A DNA stretch of 64,000 nt from Halieaceae bacterium (lineage in GTDB: Bacteria > Pseudomonadota > Gammaproteobacteria > Pseudomonadales > Halieaceae). Positions 26,872 to 35,985 of the stretch are shown piece after piece. Each line of letters opens with the position of its first letter. Position 1 is the stretch's first letter. The notes beneath the pieces are model-generated. The model ran no database searches. It was not told the origin of the DNA and was given only the letters and a program-made list of their open reading frames with translations. The stretch is from positions 29,535 to 93,534 of the forward strand of contig CACNSR010000010.1 in the NCBI GenBank assembly GCA_902623175.1. The letters run 5' to 3'. The position numbers and the translations under genes were made by a program.

Positions 26872-27837
26872 TTAGCGCGGAATCTTTGCCAGAAGCTGCT
26901 CCAGCCAGACCATCAGTTGGTCCCACAAAGGTGTCGCAATGGCCTGGCCTGCTTCCCAAATCGGCGGGTGCAAAGCACCAGCAACCGCCAGAAATAGCGC
27001 GACTGAGAGCACCACAATCAGGCTCGCGGATATCAGCGACCCCACTCGGGGGAGCAAGGCAGCCCAGTTAACCCTGATTTTGAGACCTTTTTTCCGCTCC
27101 TCCTCAGGCTGATCACCGCACGCTGTGATCTCCGGCGAATCGGGAGATTGTAAAGGGACGGTCGCGACAGACTTGGACTCGTCGTAATCCAATACGCTGT
27201 GCCTGGGGGCATCATCAACCGACAAACCCGCTGTTTCTGAGGCCAAGCTGTACCACTGTGAATACGTTAGAGAGGGCAGCATTTCGAGGAGAGCACCCCT
27301 CTCGTGGCACTCATTGAGATACCGCTCCATTGCCGCTCTATCCAATGGCGTGAGTCGGATGAGTTTATTACGCGACTTGAGCGACAACTGCTGGAGCGCC
27401 GAAGCGTCATGATTGTCGATCGTTGAAAAAGCCAACATCCCGACATTGGAACCCGGAAAGGTATTGACCAGAGACTCACAAGCCATCCACTCCTCGCCCG
27501 CATTTGGTCCAAAATCCGGCATCACGATGATATGGCGCTCGTTAGCTTGCTGGTTGCGGGCCTCCTCAATGCTAAAATCCGCCAAAACAGTATTAAACAA
27601 GGCCACAATGTCATCCACCTTCGGAGACATCATGCGATGCAACTGCAGTCCCGGCTCGAGTTTCAGCTGGTGGTAAAGGGCAAGGAAACAGGCGTCAATG
27701 TGGAATTCTTCCTCGCCCACAATGAAAACGTTGGACATATCCGTTAACAGGGCATCGCGCGCTGAAGCCAGAATACTTTCATCATCCGGGTGAGGCAGCG
27801 AGTTCAGTATCGGGGCATCTGTCGGGTCTGATGTCAT
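26872..27837 (-). CDS. Membrane-anchored, possibly degenerate AAA (ExeA-like) protein
   Basis: 321 aa. Residues about 35-205 have a P-loop-like layout: VFIVGEEEFHIDACFLALYH where a Walker A would be, HIIVMPDFGPNAGEEW where a Walker B would be, and KLIRLTPLDRAAMERYLNEC like the ExeA/MshM C-terminal subdomain. The glycine-lysine core of Walker A is missing, so ATP binding is unlikely. A membrane helix (LISASLIVVLSVALFLAVAG) lies near the C-terminus. It starts 41 bases after flhB and is followed by a coiled-coil membrane protein. Family assignment is tentative. Confidence 0.65.
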   Translation of the reverse strand: MTSDPTDAPILNSLPHPDDESILASARDALLTDMSNVFIVGEEEFHIDACFLALYHQLKLEPGLQLHRMMSPKVDDIVALFNTVLADFSIEEARNQQANERHIIVMPDFGPNAGEEWMACESLVNTFPGSNVGMLAFSTIDNHDASALQQLSLKSRNKLIRLTPLDRAAMERYLNECHERGALLEMLPSLTYSQWYSLASETAGLSVDDAPRHSVLDYDESKSVATVPLQSPDSPEITACGDQPEEERKKGLKIRVNWAALLPRVGSLISASLIVVLSVALFLAVAGALHPPIWEAGQAIATPLWDQLMVWLEQLLAKIPR

Positions 27838-27878
27838 CTAATGAAACACTCGGCTCAATGGTGAACTATCAACAAGGC

Positions 27879-29042
27879 TTACTGGTCATACACTTCAGAG
27901 CGCCGCCCCTCGGAGTCAAATACCATGCTGTCTGGCACTCTGGGGACCGGCTTGTCGCGCAGGCTGCTCGAACGGTTGATACTATTGATATTAAATATGT
28001 AGGCAATGACCTGAGCAACTGCCTCGAAGAGCGGCTCCGGAATGAAAGCCTCAATCTCCGTAGTGAAAAAGAGCGCCCTCGCCAAAACCGGAGACTGAAA
28101 CAGCGGCACGCCTTCTTCGCTGGCTCTTTCACGAATGCGCTCTGCCATGACATCCGTGCCTTTTGCCACCACTTTCGGTGGATCCTCAGAGGAGGGGTCG
28201 TAAGTCAGAGCGACTGCAAAATGCTCCGGGTTGGTAATTACTACATCGGCCTCTGCGATCGCCTCGAGCATCCTAGCAGCCGACACCTCCCGCTGCTTCT
28301 GACGAATCCGCTGTTTAACCTCAGGCGAGCCTTCGGTGTCCTTGCGCTCGTCTTTGACCTCCCTCAAGGACATCTTCATCTTTTGATTATGCTGGTAGAC
28401 CTGATACGGGGCATCGATCAGAGCAATGATGATCAGCGTGCTCGAAGCGACGAGAAAAGCCGTCGTGAGAATCGAGGCAGATACTGTGAGACCGGGCTCC
28501 AGTGCCATTAGCGAGATCTCCGCAAATTCCGTGATCGACGCGTCGATCAAGAGATAGGTCACACCACCGACCAAGAGAAACTTCGCAATGGATTTTCCGA
28601 GGTTTACCAACGCCTGTATCCCAAACATGCGTTTAAAACCCGCAATGGGGTTGAACTTGGAAGCCTTGGGTTGCAGTGACTTCCAGCTGAAGTTGTAACC
28701 CCCGATCAAACCGGAGCAAGCCAGCACCACCACGCCCGTCAGGATCAGTATCGGTAAAATCGAAAACAACGCCTCGACCATGGCATCAGCCAGGCGGGCG
28801 GCAGCGACCTGCGGCTCCAGTACAGCGAGGGAGTCAAATACAAGGCCCTGAGCAAAAATGTTGGCCACGTTCCCCAGCAGAGAACTACCAAACAAATAGA
28901 TATAAATCGCCACACTGATCACCGAAGCTGCGATCGTGATTTCAGTCGAGCGAGCAATCTGCCCTTCTTCTCTCGCTTTACTGAGACGTCGGGCGGTGGG
29001 CTCCTCTGTTTTTTCTTGGCTCTCGTCCTGCTGATCTGCCAT
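27879..29042 (-). CDS. flhB: Flagellar export-switch protein FlhB
   Basis: 387 aa from the ATG that overlaps the fliR stop by one base (TGATG); an upstream in-frame ATG at 29096 would lie deep inside fliR and is rejected. Four membrane helices (about 35-215) are followed by the cytoplasmic switch domain. The autocleavage site is NPEH (about residues 271-274) rather than the common NPTH; Asn-Pro, where cleavage occurs, is kept. VVAKGTDVMAERIRERASEE and FEAVAQVIAYIFNI are family motifs. FlhB switches export from rod/hook to filament proteins together with FliK. Confidence 0.94.
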   Translation of the reverse strand: MADQQDESQEKTEEPTARRLSKAREEGQIARSTEITIAASVISVAIYIYLFGSSLLGNVANIFAQGLVFDSLAVLEPQVAAARLADAMVEALFSILPILILTGVVVLACSGLIGGYNFSWKSLQPKASKFNPIAGFKRMFGIQALVNLGKSIAKFLLVGGVTYLLIDASITEFAEISLMALEPGLTVSASILTTAFLVASSTLIIIALIDAPYQVYQHNQKMKMSLREVKDERKDTEGSPEVKQRIRQKQREVSAARMLEAIAEADVVITNPEHFAVALTYDPSSEDPPKVVAKGTDVMAERIRERASEEGVPLFQSPVLARALFFTTEIEAFIPEPLFEAVAQVIAYIFNINSINRSSSLRDKPVPRVPDSMVFDSEGRRSEVYDQ

Positions 29043-29812
29043 CAGGTTACCGCCCAGATGTTCTGTGCCCTCTGGAAGGCCTCCAGCCACAACCATTCAA
29101 TACGATGGCCAATATTCACCAAATACACCAAAAAAAGAACCATGCCCGCCAGCACCATCGCCGGAAATCCGACGGCAAAAATATTGAGCGCAGGTGCCGC
29201 CCGCGTCACGATCCCGATACAGAGGTTGACCAACATCATAGTCAACATAATGGGCAGCGCTATCAGCACCCCCCCGAGGAAGACCATCGCTGTCCATTCG
29301 GTGAAGTTAACAATGGTCTCGACAAAGTTAATTTGGCCGCCTATGGGCATCACCTGAAAACTCATCAGTATCAGCTCTATCAAGATCAGATGACCGCCAA
29401 TGGAGAGGAATATTAGGGTCGACAACACCACCAGAAACGAGGCAAGAACTGGTACACGACCGATATTGGGATCCACCGTTTGCGCCATACCAAGACCCAT
29501 ACTCATCGACAATGTCTGGCCCGCTACAACCAAGGCGGCATTCACGACTTGTAGCACGGCCGCAAAAAGTAGCCCTACCAGAAGCTCGCGGATGATCAAC
29601 ATCAAGCCCGCCGCACTGACGGGATCTATCACCGGCAAGTCTAGGGTAGGGTAGATAAAGATCGTAAGCACCACGGCGAGAGCAACACGAATGCGAATTG
29701 AAACGACCTTTAGAGACACCAGCGGCGCCGCGAGGAGCAGCGCCGAGATGCGCAATAGTGGAATTAAGCCCGTGGTAAGAATCAGGACGACATCATCAAG
29801 AATTAGATTCAT
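29042..29812 (-). CDS. fliR: Flagellar export gate protein FliR
   Basis: 256 aa from the ATG overlapping the fliQ stop (ATGA). An earlier ATG would extend into fliQ and is rejected. It is a polytopic inner-membrane component of the FliPQR export pore. GLGMAQTVDPNIGRVPVLAS and the C-terminal GIVTRAAPALNIFAVGFPAM are diagnostic. It overlaps flhB by one base. Confidence 0.94.
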   Translation of the reverse strand: MNLILDDVVLILTTGLIPLLRISALLLAAPLVSLKVVSIRIRVALAVVLTIFIYPTLDLPVIDPVSAAGLMLIIRELLVGLLFAAVLQVVNAALVVAGQTLSMSMGLGMAQTVDPNIGRVPVLASFLVVLSTLIFLSIGGHLILIELILMSFQVMPIGGQINFVETIVNFTEWTAMVFLGGVLIALPIMLTMMLVNLCIGIVTRAAPALNIFAVGFPAMVLAGMVLFLVYLVNIGHRIEWLWLEAFQRAQNIWAVT

Positions 29813-30081
29813 CGAGTGAAAATTTGCGGGATCATGTCGAAGATCGAGATAAACATCTCGGACAGAATTGTGAGTTGCCAATCGCCGAATATTAGTAGCG
29901 CCGCAACCAAAGCCGCCAATTTGGGGATAAAACTCAGCGTCATTTCCTGAATAGATGTGGCCGCTTGAAATACGCCGATAATCAGACCCACCGACAGTGC
30001 AATGATCAACACCGGCCCCGCTACGTATATGACGGTCCAGATCGCTTCTCTACCAATACCGATGACTTCTGTCGTCTCCAT
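29809..30081 (-). CDS. fliQ: Flagellar export gate protein FliQ
   Basis: 90 aa with two membrane helices (VIYVAGPVLIIALSVGLIIG and LAALVAALLIFGDWQLTIL). The IGVFQAATSIQEMTLSFIPK loop is the FliQ signature. It is part of the FliPQR channel. It starts 11 bases after fliP and overlaps fliR by 4 bases. Confidence 0.94.
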   Translation of the reverse strand: METTEVIGIGREAIWTVIYVAGPVLIIALSVGLIIGVFQAATSIQEMTLSFIPKLAALVAALLIFGDWQLTILSEMFISIFDMIPQIFTR

Positions 30082-30092
30082 ATCAACCGGTC

Positions 30093-30827
30093 CTATACAT
30101 AACTGCCAGTCAGCGAAGTCATCAGCAGCATCCAGCCATCGACCATCACAAACAACAGAAGTTTGAAAGGCAATGAGATGATCATGGGAGACAGCATCAT
30201 CATACCCATGGACATCAGTACGCTGGCGACAACCATATCAATAATGATGAAAGGGATATAAAGCATGAATCCAATGGTGAACGCGCTCTTTAGTTCTGAA
30301 GTAATAAAAGCCGGCACAAGGACAGTCAGCGGTGTCTCGATCGGCGAGGTGATATCCGGGTTATCTGCGATACTGACAAAGGTCTGCAGATCCTTTTCTC
30401 GGGTTTGGCGCAACATAAAATCCTTCATAGGGATCTGCGCCGCCTCGATCGCCGGCTCCAGTTCCATCTCGTCATTACTGTAGGGCGCGATTGCGTCGTC
30501 ATAAACCTGCGTGAACACAGGTGCCATGATAAAGATAGTGAGGAAGAGTGCGATGCCTAACAGAATTTGGTTAGGTGGGGTCTGAGCGGTACCCAGTGCC
30601 TGCCTGAGCAGTGATAAAACGATAATGATCCGCGTAAAGCTGGTCATCATCAGCAGAATTGACGGTAGCAGAGTGAGTACCGTCATCAGGCCAAGTAGCT
30701 GCAACGTGACTGAATATTCGGTCTCGCCCGCCTGGCCTTGCACCGCGCTCAAAATAGGGATGGTGCCCTGTGCCGAAGCGTCAGTCGCTGACAAGAACAT
30801 CAGCAAGAGCAGCAAGAATCTGAACAT
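30093..30827 (-). CDS. fliP: Flagellar export gate protein FliP
   Basis: 244 aa. A cleavable signal peptide (MFRFLLLLLMFLSATDASAQ) is followed by four membrane helices. Diagnostic segments are MTSFTRIIIVLSLLRQALGT, then AQTPPNQILLGIALFLTIFI, and DMVVASVLMSMGMMMLSPMI. It is the core of the export pore. It starts 65 bases after fliO. Confidence 0.95.
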   Translation of the reverse strand: MFRFLLLLLMFLSATDASAQGTIPILSAVQGQAGETEYSVTLQLLGLMTVLTLLPSILLMMTSFTRIIIVLSLLRQALGTAQTPPNQILLGIALFLTIFIMAPVFTQVYDDAIAPYSNDEMELEPAIEAAQIPMKDFMLRQTREKDLQTFVSIADNPDITSPIETPLTVLVPAFITSELKSAFTIGFMLYIPFIIIDMVVASVLMSMGMMMLSPMIISLPFKLLLFVMVDGWMLLMTSLTGSYV

Positions 30828-30892
30828 TAGCCCCCCAAGTCGATGGGCCCGGTTCTGCTCCCGCCCCCGCGGCGGAATTGAGTCAGCCTGGC

Positions 30893-31198
30893 CTACTCAG
30901 CACCGCAACTTGCCGATTCTGGGGGCCCAAGTGCGTCGTTCCCATTAACATCAGCAGGCCACTTTGCAATGGTGTTGATATTAGCTGGAGTTGCACCAAT
31001 TAAGAACCGTTCATTGTCGACTTCTACCAATACTAACTCGGCAGAGCGGTTCAGACGAACACGCCCAGTAATGCGGATGGGTAGCCAACTCCGACTCGAG
31101 CCTTGCACACGACGCAGTGTCCAAAAGCTAACCGCCATTGCGACCGCCACCACAAAAAGGGCAGTCACCCACCTGACCCAACTTAGCTCCTCAGCCAC
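30893..31198 (-). CDS. fliO: Flagellar biosynthesis protein FliO
   Basis: 101 aa, small as usual for FliO. One N-terminal membrane helix (WVTALFVVAVAMAVSFW) is followed by a compact beta domain (RITGRVRLNRSAELVLVEVD, then NERFLIGATPANINTIAK) typical of FliO. FliO assists FliP assembly. It lies between fliN (16-base gap) and fliP. Confidence 0.88.
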   Translation of the reverse strand: MAEELSWVRWVTALFVVAVAMAVSFWTLRRVQGSSRSWLPIRITGRVRLNRSAELVLVEVDNERFLIGATPANINTIAKWPADVNGNDALGPPESASCGAE

Positions 31199-31214
31199 AA
31201 GTTGTTACCGGAAC

Positions 31215-31550
31215 TCAGAGTTTTTCGACGCGGTCTTCTGAAGGCAGGATGCGAGTGAGCCTCACACCGTAACGATCGTTAACTAGGACTACCTCCCCCT
31301 GCGCGACCACTGTATTGTTCACAAGAAGATCCAGAGGCTCGCCAGCGTTTCGCTCCAGCTCGATAACGCTACCCTGCTTGAGTCGCAGCAAATCGCGAAT
31401 CTTTAGGCGCGTTCGTCCCACCTCTACAGAGAGCGTAACGGGAACACTCTGGAGTACATCAGCGCTAACCATGGCGTCAAAACCCGGGCTCTCAGCATCC
31501 TCACTGAGCTGATCCAGCGACACGTCGGCAGTTTCCTCTTCTTCACTCAT
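31215..31550 (-). CDS. fliN: Flagellar motor switch protein FliN
   Basis: 111 aa. A short acidic N-terminus leads into the SpoA domain (SVPVTLSVEVGRTRLKIRDL, LRLKQGSVIELERNAGEPLD, then LLVNNTVVAQGEVVLVND). FliN forms the lower C-ring with FliM and takes part in export and switching. It lies between fliM (34-base gap) and fliO. Confidence 0.95.
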   Translation of the reverse strand: MSEEEETADVSLDQLSEDAESPGFDAMVSADVLQSVPVTLSVEVGRTRLKIRDLLRLKQGSVIELERNAGEPLDLLVNNTVVAQGEVVLVNDRYGVRLTRILPSEDRVEKL

Positions 31551-31584
31551 GAATATCTCCTAACGGTGTTCGAGCAAATGTTGA

Positions 31585-32589
31585 CTAGCTCTCCGCCAGC
31601 TCAACGGCCTGAAGCAATCGTGCCGCCGTATAGCCATTTGCAGTACCTACCTCAGCCTCAAACAACGGAATGTCGTCCACCAATACGCGCGCTAAATCAA
31701 ACTTGCGCAGATCTAATAAATCGCCCACCTGCATTTTATTGAAGTCGCCAAGCGTCATTTCGACCTCACCCAAAATAACGCGATGTTCGAGCTCGGCGTC
31801 AGAGGCCGCACCGGCCAGCTCTCGAGCCCACACATCATGATCTACGGACGGATCTTCGGAATCCTGGACTCGACCCCTGAGCACGTCACGAATAGGCTTT
31901 AGAGTTGCAAAGGGATAAACCACATCAATTGTGCCGCGCTCCTTATTAGACAGCTCCACCTCGAGGTGGCACACAATAACGAGATCGTTCTCATCGACAA
32001 TTTGCACAAACTGCGGATTAATTTCGGAGCCGATGTGCTCGCACTGAATCTCCATGATGGGAGACCAGGCTTCATGTATGGAGGCGAAGACCACCTCGAG
32101 CATAATGTTGATAATACGGGTCTCGGTCGGGGTGAACATCCGGCCCGGGGGTAGCCCCTCAATACCGCGCCCAAACCCGCCAAAAAAGTTATCGAGCGAG
32201 GCAAAGATCACGTTGGGGTCAATGACCACCATCGACGTGCCGCGCAGCCCGGACAAGCGAACCGTATTTACGGATAGCGGTGCCTTCAAGTCCTGCAAAT
32301 ATTCAGAGAATGGGAGCGTCTTGACCCGGTCGGCAGTAATTCGCGGGCTGGTCCGCAGTACCTCGAGCAACCCCATCCGCAAGTGACGTGTGAACCGTTC
32401 GGTGATCATATCCACCGCAGCCAAATTGATACCAATAGTGGTATCTTCCGTCACCAAATTGTGAGGGCGAATCTCTGCACTGAGGGCAGCCTCAGGGTCA
32501 ATCAGAGAGGCTGAATCATCATCAAACCCCTCGTCAGAGGCCAATGCATTGAGCTCCTCTTCGGAAAGTCTGCTGCTATCTTCGGCCAT
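31585..32589 (-). CDS. fliM: Flagellar motor switch protein FliM
   Basis: 334 aa. The N-terminal LSEEELNALASDEG resembles the CheY-P-binding EIDAL motif, so CheY control is expected although no che gene lies here. The middle domain (GLRGTSMVVIDPNVIFASLD, NFFGGFG) and the C-terminal SpoA domain (ILGEVEMTLGDFNKMQVGDL) are canonical. It sits in the C-ring between FliG and FliN. Confidence 0.95.
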   Translation of the reverse strand: MAEDSSRLSEEELNALASDEGFDDDSASLIDPEAALSAEIRPHNLVTEDTTIGINLAAVDMITERFTRHLRMGLLEVLRTSPRITADRVKTLPFSEYLQDLKAPLSVNTVRLSGLRGTSMVVIDPNVIFASLDNFFGGFGRGIEGLPPGRMFTPTETRIINIMLEVVFASIHEAWSPIMEIQCEHIGSEINPQFVQIVDENDLVIVCHLEVELSNKERGTIDVVYPFATLKPIRDVLRGRVQDSEDPSVDHDVWARELAGAASDAELEHRVILGEVEMTLGDFNKMQVGDLLDLRKFDLARVLVDDIPLFEAEVGTANGYTAARLLQAVELAES

Positions 32590-32616
32590 AACGCTTATTT
32601 CACCTGCTTATCTGGC

Positions 32617-33204
32617 TCACTGAACCACGAACTCAGTGAACATGACCTCTTCCACGCCGCCAAAATCCTCATATCTCTCAAGCACTGAGTTCACCGCTAT
32701 CTTGAGTTGCTCGGCGAGATCAGATCGAAAATTGGGTTCGGAAATCCGGGTTTCATCAATCTTGCGCATCACGTCCAACATTTCGGACCGGATGGCAAAC
32801 TCGTGTTTCTCCATATTCGCGACAACCCGATCATCATAATGGGTCATAATTGCGACTTTAACCTGCATCACCTTTCTGGAATTCACGATGTTCGCGACCA
32901 GCGGGCGCTCAATTTCCATATAGGTATTCTCGAAACGGGTCAGTTCTGGAGAATCGAGTGTCTCCTTGTCCGGGCCCTTGGCCAGCTCTTCCGCGCGGGC
33001 TCGCGCTTCTTCTGCGTCTAGTTCGAGCTGCTGCACAGTCGCTTCGATCCGCTCGGCAGAGTCGGGATCGAAATATCCCACGAAATACATAGTCGCCAAT
33101 ATCGTAATGGCCAAGGCGACAATCACACCTACGCCAATCAGGATATAAGTCAGTATTGGCGATTTTTTTCCGCCTTCACCCGCTTCTAATTCTTCGTCAG
33201 CCAT
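32617..33204 (-). CDS. fliL: Flagellar stator-associated protein FliL
   Basis: 195 aa. One N-terminal membrane helix (LIGVGVIVALAITILATMYF) is followed by a coiled-coil linker and a periplasmic stomatin-like domain (RPLVANIVNSRKVMQVKVAI, ending in YEDFGGVEEVMFTEFVVQ). FliL supports stator function. It lies between fliK and fliM, as in other polar flagellates. Confidence 0.92.
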   Translation of the reverse strand: MADEELEAGEGGKKSPILTYILIGVGVIVALAITILATMYFVGYFDPDSAERIEATVQQLELDAEEARARAEELAKGPDKETLDSPELTRFENTYMEIERPLVANIVNSRKVMQVKVAIMTHYDDRVVANMEKHEFAIRSEMLDVMRKIDETRISEPNFRSDLAEQLKIAVNSVLERYEDFGGVEEVMFTEFVVQ

Positions 33205-33240
33205 GATGCTTATCCATCCTTATACGGGGCACGGTTCCCA

Positions 33241-35502
33241 TTATGCCCAAAAATCAATCGAATCCAGATCCAGTCCCAACTCTAGGTCCTCGGATACGGT
33301 ATCCGATGCGTGCGCCAAGAGCATTTTGTCGTGATCCTGGGCGCCGGCATTATTAGTGCTCGCCTCGCGGCCCTGCGATTGACCCTGCTGCGCGTCTGAC
33401 CCTACATGCAAGTTCGCCAAATTAACGCCACTTTGCTGCAGCGCATCGCGAAGGCGCGGGAGGGAGTCACCCAGAAGCTCTCTCGTCACCGCGTTCATGG
33501 TATTAATTTGTGCGTCTAGGCGACCGTCACGCATTTCCATGACAACATCGATCGCACCAAGCTCCCTCGGGTGAACGTTGAAAGTCAGCCGATAGTGGCC
33601 CGCCGCGATATTGGCCGCCAGACGTTGACCTAGCGCCTCAGAAAGCTGCCGTCCAGCAAGCTCTCGGGCTGCAAGGTTCTGGTTTGGCGTAAATTGATTT
33701 AACCGAGCAGCATCGGAGAGAGCTGATCGATCTGATCCAGTCAGAGCCTGTCTGAAAGATAGATCGCCCTGGCCTGCAACACGCGCCGCGGCTGCGTCAA
33801 ACACATCGCCCTGCACCAAACCCGCAAAAGGCGTCGGTTGGGTGGCCAGGGTTACTGCTGGTTTATCCGAAGCAGCAGCCAATCGTGCAAGGTCAAGGCT
33901 GCGAGCGCTCACAAGGTCACGCAGTGCCACAAGGGGTTCAGCCTTGGCGCCCTTCACTACCTCAGCGGCCACTGTGGCGTCTGTCTTCATGATCTCCGCC
34001 TTGCCATCGGTCGTCACGTTTACGCCACGCAGCGCGAATCGATCTAAGGTTGCGGCTTGTGGCAGCACAGCCGCCTCACTCATGGGCTGAGGATTGGGCG
34101 CCATCACCTGAGCCAGCGCACTCGCTAGGTTCTGGGACGCCGGTTGTACGGTGTCAGATTGAGCGCCTGCAATGGCCAAAGCGATGGGTTGTGGTTGCGA
34201 AACTACACTGGCGCGCAACGCGTTGATTTCTGCCTCAGAAGCGCCCCCTAACATGGCGGGGATAGTCGCCAAGGGAGTTGTCGTGCTGGCCGGCACCTGC
34301 TGTGCAACTGCGAACGCCGGAGATCTCAGCGGATTCTCTGTAAATGCCCGTATGGCCTTGATGAGTTCAGGTGCTATCTGGGCTGACAGCTGTCGTACGG
34401 ACCGATCCACACTTTCTGTATCTGCACGCCATTGAGCCAACTCGGGCGCCACGCGTTGAACGATGTCGCGAACCCACTGCTTAGGAACCGCGTTGCCAGT
34501 CGATATTGGGGATTGTGCTACCCACCTAGCGACTGCAGACTCAAGTTCTGCGGTCAAGCCGGGCGCTCGCAGCGCAGTGTCCTCACTCGCCGACGTCAAG
34601 TCAGCGCGAGCCGGATTGACCACGGCCAAACTGGCATCATGCTGAGAGTCGCTCAGAGTCGCGGTAATCAGCTGCGTAATTCGGTCAGTCAGCTCTTTAA
34701 CTGCCAACTCAGATTTAGGGTTTTCACCTTGGGGCATGACGTCCACTTGGCTGCCAGCAGCCCACTTTGCCACTGCGGGAGTTACAACCTCTCCGATGCG
34801 AGTCAATAGATCGTTATTTGGTGTGAACTGGTCAGCGCCAGGTCGAGACGAGACGAGTGCCTGCAAGCCTGCCGTAATCTGCGTCGCTAGGTTTACGGAT
34901 GACGCTGCACCTTGCGCATCACCTTCCGTAGTCACCTGAGCCGTAGTCACCTGAGCAAGCATGGGAGCGATGAGCTGATCCAGACTCTCCACATCGATTT
35001 GAGCAGAGCCAGATTCTTGCGGTTGATTTGTTACCAGCCAAGAGGCAATCGCGGTTGCGACTGCGTCAGCCAAGCTGCGCCCCTGTACTGACGGATCCAC
35101 CAACTCCTGGTCGGTCACCGGAAAGAGCTGGGCTAATACCTCTGGAGACAGGCCTGCCCGCTTTGCATATTTCATCACGGCGAGCCGCTCGGCAGGCTCA
35201 CCCACCACATGCAGGTCAAATCCCGGTAGAGACGTCGTCGAAACACGCTCGGCGTTAGGCATCGACGCCACAGAACCGGCAACTGGGGGATCAATGGGCT
35301 CTTGAGACGGTGTGGTCGACGCGGATGCCGCCGGCAAACCCTTGCCGCCTGTGACAGCCGCTTGCGCCTGCTCAGATGCCACCAGAGCGCGCTTAAATGC
35401 TGCGCCGGCCTCGCTGCCAGAAGCCGGAGCGCTACTGGGAGCCTTTGATTTATTTAGGTTTCCTAGCAGCTTGGCTATGTCTGTTCCGATCTGGGGGTCC
35501 AC
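33241..35502 (-). CDS. fliK: Hook-length control protein FliK (long form)
   Basis: 753 aa, long for FliK (about 400 in enterobacteria). The middle is a low-complexity Ala/Gln/Thr-rich ruler region. The C-terminal switch domain is clear (YRLTFNVHPRELGAIDVVME, MRDGRLDAQINTMNAVTREL, then LPRLRDALQQSGVNLANLHV). FliK measures the hook and triggers FlhB switching. Position between fliJ and fliL supports the call. A shorter FliK-like paralogue lies at 16780-17850. Confidence 0.92.
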   Translation of the reverse strand: MDPQIGTDIAKLLGNLNKSKAPSSAPASGSEAGAAFKRALVASEQAQAAVTGGKGLPAASASTTPSQEPIDPPVAGSVASMPNAERVSTTSLPGFDLHVVGEPAERLAVMKYAKRAGLSPEVLAQLFPVTDQELVDPSVQGRSLADAVATAIASWLVTNQPQESGSAQIDVESLDQLIAPMLAQVTTAQVTTEGDAQGAASSVNLATQITAGLQALVSSRPGADQFTPNNDLLTRIGEVVTPAVAKWAAGSQVDVMPQGENPKSELAVKELTDRITQLITATLSDSQHDASLAVVNPARADLTSASEDTALRAPGLTAELESAVARWVAQSPISTGNAVPKQWVRDIVQRVAPELAQWRADTESVDRSVRQLSAQIAPELIKAIRAFTENPLRSPAFAVAQQVPASTTTPLATIPAMLGGASEAEINALRASVVSQPQPIALAIAGAQSDTVQPASQNLASALAQVMAPNPQPMSEAAVLPQAATLDRFALRGVNVTTDGKAEIMKTDATVAAEVVKGAKAEPLVALRDLVSARSLDLARLAAASDKPAVTLATQPTPFAGLVQGDVFDAAAARVAGQGDLSFRQALTGSDRSALSDAARLNQFTPNQNLAARELAGRQLSEALGQRLAANIAAGHYRLTFNVHPRELGAIDVVMEMRDGRLDAQINTMNAVTRELLGDSLPRLRDALQQSGVNLANLHVGSDAQQGQSQGREASTNNAGAQDHDKMLLAHASDTVSEDLELGLDLDSIDFWA

Positions 35503-35538
35503 AGTTTAATCGCTCGTCACATTGTTCAGTGCTAATGA

Positions 35539-35985
35539 CTAATGCAAGTCGCGTGCCAAGTCCGATCGAGCGTAACTCTGTACAGCCCATTCATCGAGAG
35601 AATCGGTCTCCCGTCGCTCGCGATGGAGTCGACAGCTGTTCAACGTTTGCTGCTGGAGGTGCTCATATTTTTGGAGAATCTGAGCAGTGCGCTGGTTTTG
35701 CTCTTGAGCGCGACCAATCAGTTCCCTGACCTCAATAAGCTGCCCCTCGCAGTTGTTACGCAATATATCGAGATCCGCGAGAAAGGACTTCATAACGCGC
35801 CATTCGTCGATCTCTCGGAGGGTATTGGTATGAAGCTGGCGCCGGAAGTGCATCTGACGCTCGGCGACTTTGTCGCGGTTAGACTCAGTTTCCTTGAGAT
35901 GCCGTCTTAGCTCAGTCAGTCGCCCCAATTCCTGCTGGTATTGTCGCTGGTATTTCAGCACCAGGGGATCCCACTTAGTGGCCAT
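35539..35985 (-). CDS. fliJ: Flagellar export protein FliJ
   Basis: 148 aa, almost all coiled coil (QRQYQQELGRLTELRRHLKE). FliJ is the stalk-like subunit in the FliI ATPase ring and helps energise export. Its start overlaps the end of fliI by 11 bases. Sequence is poorly conserved in the family, so the call rests on fold, length and position. Confidence 0.88.
   Translation of the reverse strand: MATKWDPLVLKYQRQYQQELGRLTELRRHLKETESNRDKVAERQMHFRRQLHTNTLREIDEWRVMKSFLADLDILRNNCEGQLIEVRELIGRAQEQNQRTAQILQKYEHLQQQTLNSCRLHRERRETDSLDEWAVQSYARSDLARDLH

Noticed and set aside
27831..28511. Plus-strand open frame of 226 aa inside flhB
   Set aside because: Antisense shadow of flhB, which has full family similarity; composition is Arg/His/Leu-rich as expected for a shadow frame.
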